A DNA stretch of 31,953 nucleotides from a virus, in the IMG/VR virus record IMGVR_UViG_3300032677_000114, positions 1-31,953 of that record, one strand, 5' to 3'. The position numbers and the translations under genes are program-made. How positions within the stretch are numbered: position 1 is the first letter of the stretch; each line of letters opens with the position of its first letter. The notes under the pieces were generated by a model. The model did not search any database, was not told the DNA's origin, and saw only the letters and a list, made by a program, of their open reading frames with translations. Positions 29,858-31,953 of this stretch are shown here, one piece after another.

Positions 29858-31402
29858 CTATTGAAAATCTTCAACTGTGGCTTGAATAAGGGTTTCTTTT
29901 GCTCGTGTTTCTATCACATATTTAAGGTTCATTTCTTGCTGTAATTGGCTCATGTCTCCTCTGTCTGCGGCCTTGCGGGCGTGTTTGGAAGGAAGTCTCC
30001 AAGGGTCAAGATGGACTACCAAGTCCCATTCCATGCCCTTGGCTCTGTGTCCGGTGGATAGGGTTATTTGGCCTGTAGAACGATCAAAAAGGTCTCTTAG
30101 AGCCTTGCGTAGGTCATCCGCACATTCAACCCCTTCGGCCTCTATGACTGCCAATAGGCACTCGCCCCTATCCTTGATCCCTGCTACCTTGGCAGCCTTG
30201 TCATTGGCCTGAGCCAGTTGCACTTCCTTATCAATCCAATCTTGGATCAGGGTTATGCACTCGGCTTTAGGCATCTGGCCGTCCTTAAGGACCTTCTTGC
30301 TAAGGCTGATAAGCCCCTTGCCAATGTCTCTGCCTAGCATGTGGCAGGAGATGCGCTGGCGCAAAAGCTTGAAAGCCATGCTTAGGAGAGGGGCATTATT
30401 GCGGCATAGGAAAGCGCAGCTTTGCCCTGCCCGTAGTTCCTGCTCCACCCTAGCCCACGTCCAAGGCTGCGGGTTTTCTTTGGAGTTCCAAGGCAGGAAC
30501 TGACCAATCTTTGCTGTAGCCCAAGCGGTAAAACCTGGGGCATGGTTTTGCTGGCGTTCGACAATGACCTGAGGGCAGCGAAAAGTGGTGGCCAGAGGCA
30601 GGTCAATCCACTCTTTGCGAAGGGCACGAAGCTTGCCCATGCTAGTTGAGTCAGCCCCGCGAAAAGCATAGATGGCTTGCTTGGGGTCTCCGACGACGAT
30701 GAGCCGACCGGAGGCACAACGTTTGATCTGGAGATGGTTGAGGGGGCTCAGGTCTTGAGCCTCATCGACCAACACTAAGCCGTAACGAGGATACTGGCCG
30801 CCGAACAGGGTGGAGAGATAGATTTGGTCGTCGAAGGAGATAACTGGCTTGGCGGGATCGAGGCCTAGCTTGATGGACTCGACAAGGATTGCTCTGGCTA
30901 GGTCATAGTTTTCATACGGCACAGCCAAAATATCTTCACCTATCGCAGCCCATGCGGCAGGTGTGTCCTCGACCAGTCCTTTCCACGGGAAAGCCGAGGG
31001 CACGAGACCTTGGTTCATTGCAGCAGTCACGATCTGCCGAGTGTTGTCCCAGAGTTCACCATCATCTTGGGCCTCGGTAAGCTTAATGTACTTGGTTACT
31101 AGCTTGCCTAGCTTACCTTCGTCCACCTCCGGAAACTTACCAAGGGCTTTGGCAAGGGCTGCGTGGCCGAGGCCATTGAAGGTTTTGATCTGGAAGTTGG
31201 ATGGAAATCTTTTTTCCAGTTCTTTTTTGATCTTCACGTTGAAGGCCAAGCCGAGAGCGGGGGCTGGCGGCAGGGCATGAGCGATAAGCTCAAGGGTGGT
31301 GGACTTGGCGCATCCCGCATACGCCGTGACCATGAGGGAGGTCGAGGAGTTCAGGGATGCGTCTAAGATAGCTTGCTGTTCTGGAGTAGGCTTGAAGGTC
31401 AT
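29858..31402 (-). CDS. SF1 helicase, UvrD/Rep-like
   Basis: 514 residues. Q-motif region FKPTPEQQAIL; Walker A TAYAGCAKSTT (26-36); TFNGLGHAAL (Ia region); motif II LVDEAQD; motif III GDPKQAIYAFRGA; motif IV TFRCP; motif V LSTGHRAKGMEWD; motif VI YVIETRAKETL. All helicase motifs are present in the usual order; it is shorter than UvrD because the 1B/2B insertions are reduced. It should unwind DNA in 3'-5' direction during replication or recombination. The ribosome binding site is weak. Confidence 0.9.
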   Translation of the reverse strand: MTFKPTPEQQAILDASLNSSTSLMVTAYAGCAKSTTLELIAHALPPAPALGLAFNVKIKKELEKRFPSNFQIKTFNGLGHAALAKALGKFPEVDEGKLGKLVTKYIKLTEAQDDGELWDNTRQIVTAAMNQGLVPSAFPWKGLVEDTPAAWAAIGEDILAVPYENYDLARAILVESIKLGLDPAKPVISFDDQIYLSTLFGGQYPRYGLVLVDEAQDLSPLNHLQIKRCASGRLIVVGDPKQAIYAFRGADSTSMGKLRALRKEWIDLPLATTFRCPQVIVERQQNHAPGFTAWATAKIGQFLPWNSKENPQPWTWARVEQELRAGQSCAFLCRNNAPLLSMAFKLLRQRISCHMLGRDIGKGLISLSKKVLKDGQMPKAECITLIQDWIDKEVQLAQANDKAAKVAGIKDRGECLLAVIEAEGVECADDLRKALRDLFDRSTGQITLSTGHRAKGMEWDLVVHLDPWRLPSKHARKAADRGDMSQLQQEMNLKYVIETRAKETLIQATVEDFQ

Positions 31403-31434
31403 AGGATAAATCCATTTAAGAGGTCAGAAGTAGG

Positions 31435-31665
31435 CTATTTGTCGGCCCAAAGCTTGTAGAGGTCAAGTAGCTTTGGATGCCACTTTTGCTGTAACTTGGC
31501 GTTGATGTAAATATGGCCTATGAAAACTGGGGCATCTGCTGGATACTTTCTTGCAGTAAGAAGCTTGTAGGTATCCGGCCATTTGTCCACGCGGTAGTTT
31601 TGCTCGAGAAGCCACGAGATAAACTGGTCTAGTGGCTCTTCTGGATCAAAAGGAATGTATCTCAT
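31435..31665 (-). CDS. Hypothetical protein, 76 aa
   Basis: It begins MRYIPFDPEEPLDQFISWLL and contains EQNYRVDKWPDTYKLLTARK, then DAPVFIGHIYINAKLQQKWH and a final LDLYKLWADK. A small mixed alpha/beta protein with a charged surface and no known motif. Its ATG overlaps the HIRAN gene stop (ATGA), so the two are probably co-translated. Confidence 0.7.
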   Translation of the reverse strand: MRYIPFDPEEPLDQFISWLLEQNYRVDKWPDTYKLLTARKYPADAPVFIGHIYINAKLQQKWHPKLLDLYKLWADK

Positions 31666-31953
31666 TCTGAGTCCTCGGTTAAGGTCACTTGCGGGGCTCC
31701 TTTCATATCAAAGCATAGGTAGCAAGGAAAGTCGGTGGTAAGGTCTGGGTATTGGGTAGCCAAGATTTTGGCCAACTCTACATTATGGGTCTTGGGGATG
31801 TAGCCAAGGTGCCACCATTCTGACTCCCTGATGGAGTCAAGGTCATGACCCATGCCCAGCGCCATGGCTTCCAAGGTTTCCTCGGACTCCTCAGGGATGC
31901 TGACTGACTGGAGAAAAACCGCAATAGCCCCAGAGTCATAGGGATTTTCAGGT
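31662..31953 (-). CDS. HIRAN-domain protein, C-terminal part (5' end outside window)
   Basis: The frame is open to the window edge. The visible part has ENPYDSGAIAVFL, the core of the HIRAN domain (N-P-x-D...AI-x-V), and WWHLGYIPKTHNVELAKILA, its second conserved part (lGYiP...A). HIRAN domains bind 3'-OH ends of single-stranded DNA in helicases such as HLTF, and stand-alone forms occur in phages. An unusual 25-residue insertion separates the two core parts. The C-terminus (FPCYLCFDMKGAPQ) has a Cys pair. Confidence 0.72.
   Translation of the reverse strand, partial: PENPYDSGAIAVFLQSVSIPEESEETLEAMALGMGHDLDSIRESEWWHLGYIPKTHNVELAKILATQYPDLTTDFPCYLCFDMKGAPQVTLTEDSE

Noticed and set aside
1-31953. 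Alternative genetic code (stop recoding).
   Set aside because: TAG, TAA and TGA all end recognisable proteins at expected lengths, so no recoding is needed; the single in-frame amber at 21005 is treated separately.

Overview
The window is about 32 kb of a tailed-phage genome with podovirus (P22-like) virion architecture. The host is probably Gram-negative, because the lysis block ends in an overlapping spanin-like pair whose second member carries a lipoprotein signal. There is no integrase, repressor, tRNA or CRISPR array that I can see, and the host cannot be named from sequence alone. The left edge cuts what is probably the portal gene (the terminase would lie further left). The right edge cuts a HIRAN-domain gene.

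Left half (1-16986, + strand): probable portal C-terminus; an AT-rich polyvalent-type protein with an HExxH metallopeptidase motif; a small protein; scaffold; a hairpin-rich leader; P22-type coat; a strong terminator; gp4-like head-completion protein; two small beta-rich proteins; gp10-like stabilisation protein; a cupin-like plus GNAT pair; three ejection proteins, the last with a lytic transglycosylase domain; tail fibre and a 58-codon partner; then lysis genes (GH108 endolysin, holin-like protein, spanin-like pair, and a membrane/coiled-coil protein).

Right half (31953-17020, - strand, converging on the lysis block): HIRAN protein, UvrD-like helicase, a GHKL-like ATPase with an EEYFH motif, then a 150-base palindrome/repeat region with a sigma70-type promoter. 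That promoter drives a solo unknown gene ending in a UUCG terminator. Small genes follow (one ribbon-helix-helix type), then a Cas4/RecB-like nuclease, a Sak4-like RecA ATPase, a DUF669-like putative ssDNA-binding protein with its own UUCG terminator, a ParB-methyltransferase fusion, a family A DNA polymerase carrying a uracil-DNA-glycosylase domain, a P-loop helicase/primase-type ATPase and a zinc-ribbon protein. Together these form a replication, recombination and modification module, probably early, facing a late virion and lysis module.

The most unusual points are as follows. (1) A 154-residue mini-intein sits inside the Walker A motif of the P-loop ATPase, between its Lys and Thr. (2) The DNA polymerase is broken within its 3'-5' exonuclease domain, between Exo II and Exo III, and a deoxyribosyltransferase-like gene with a structured 174-base leader lies in the gap. 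(3) The 28.03-28.16 kb region carries nested palindromes and iteron-like repeats, with a related element at 16.99 kb exactly between the converging operons. (4) Several genes under 60 codons with good ribosome binding sites are present, including 24- and 44-residue membrane peptides.
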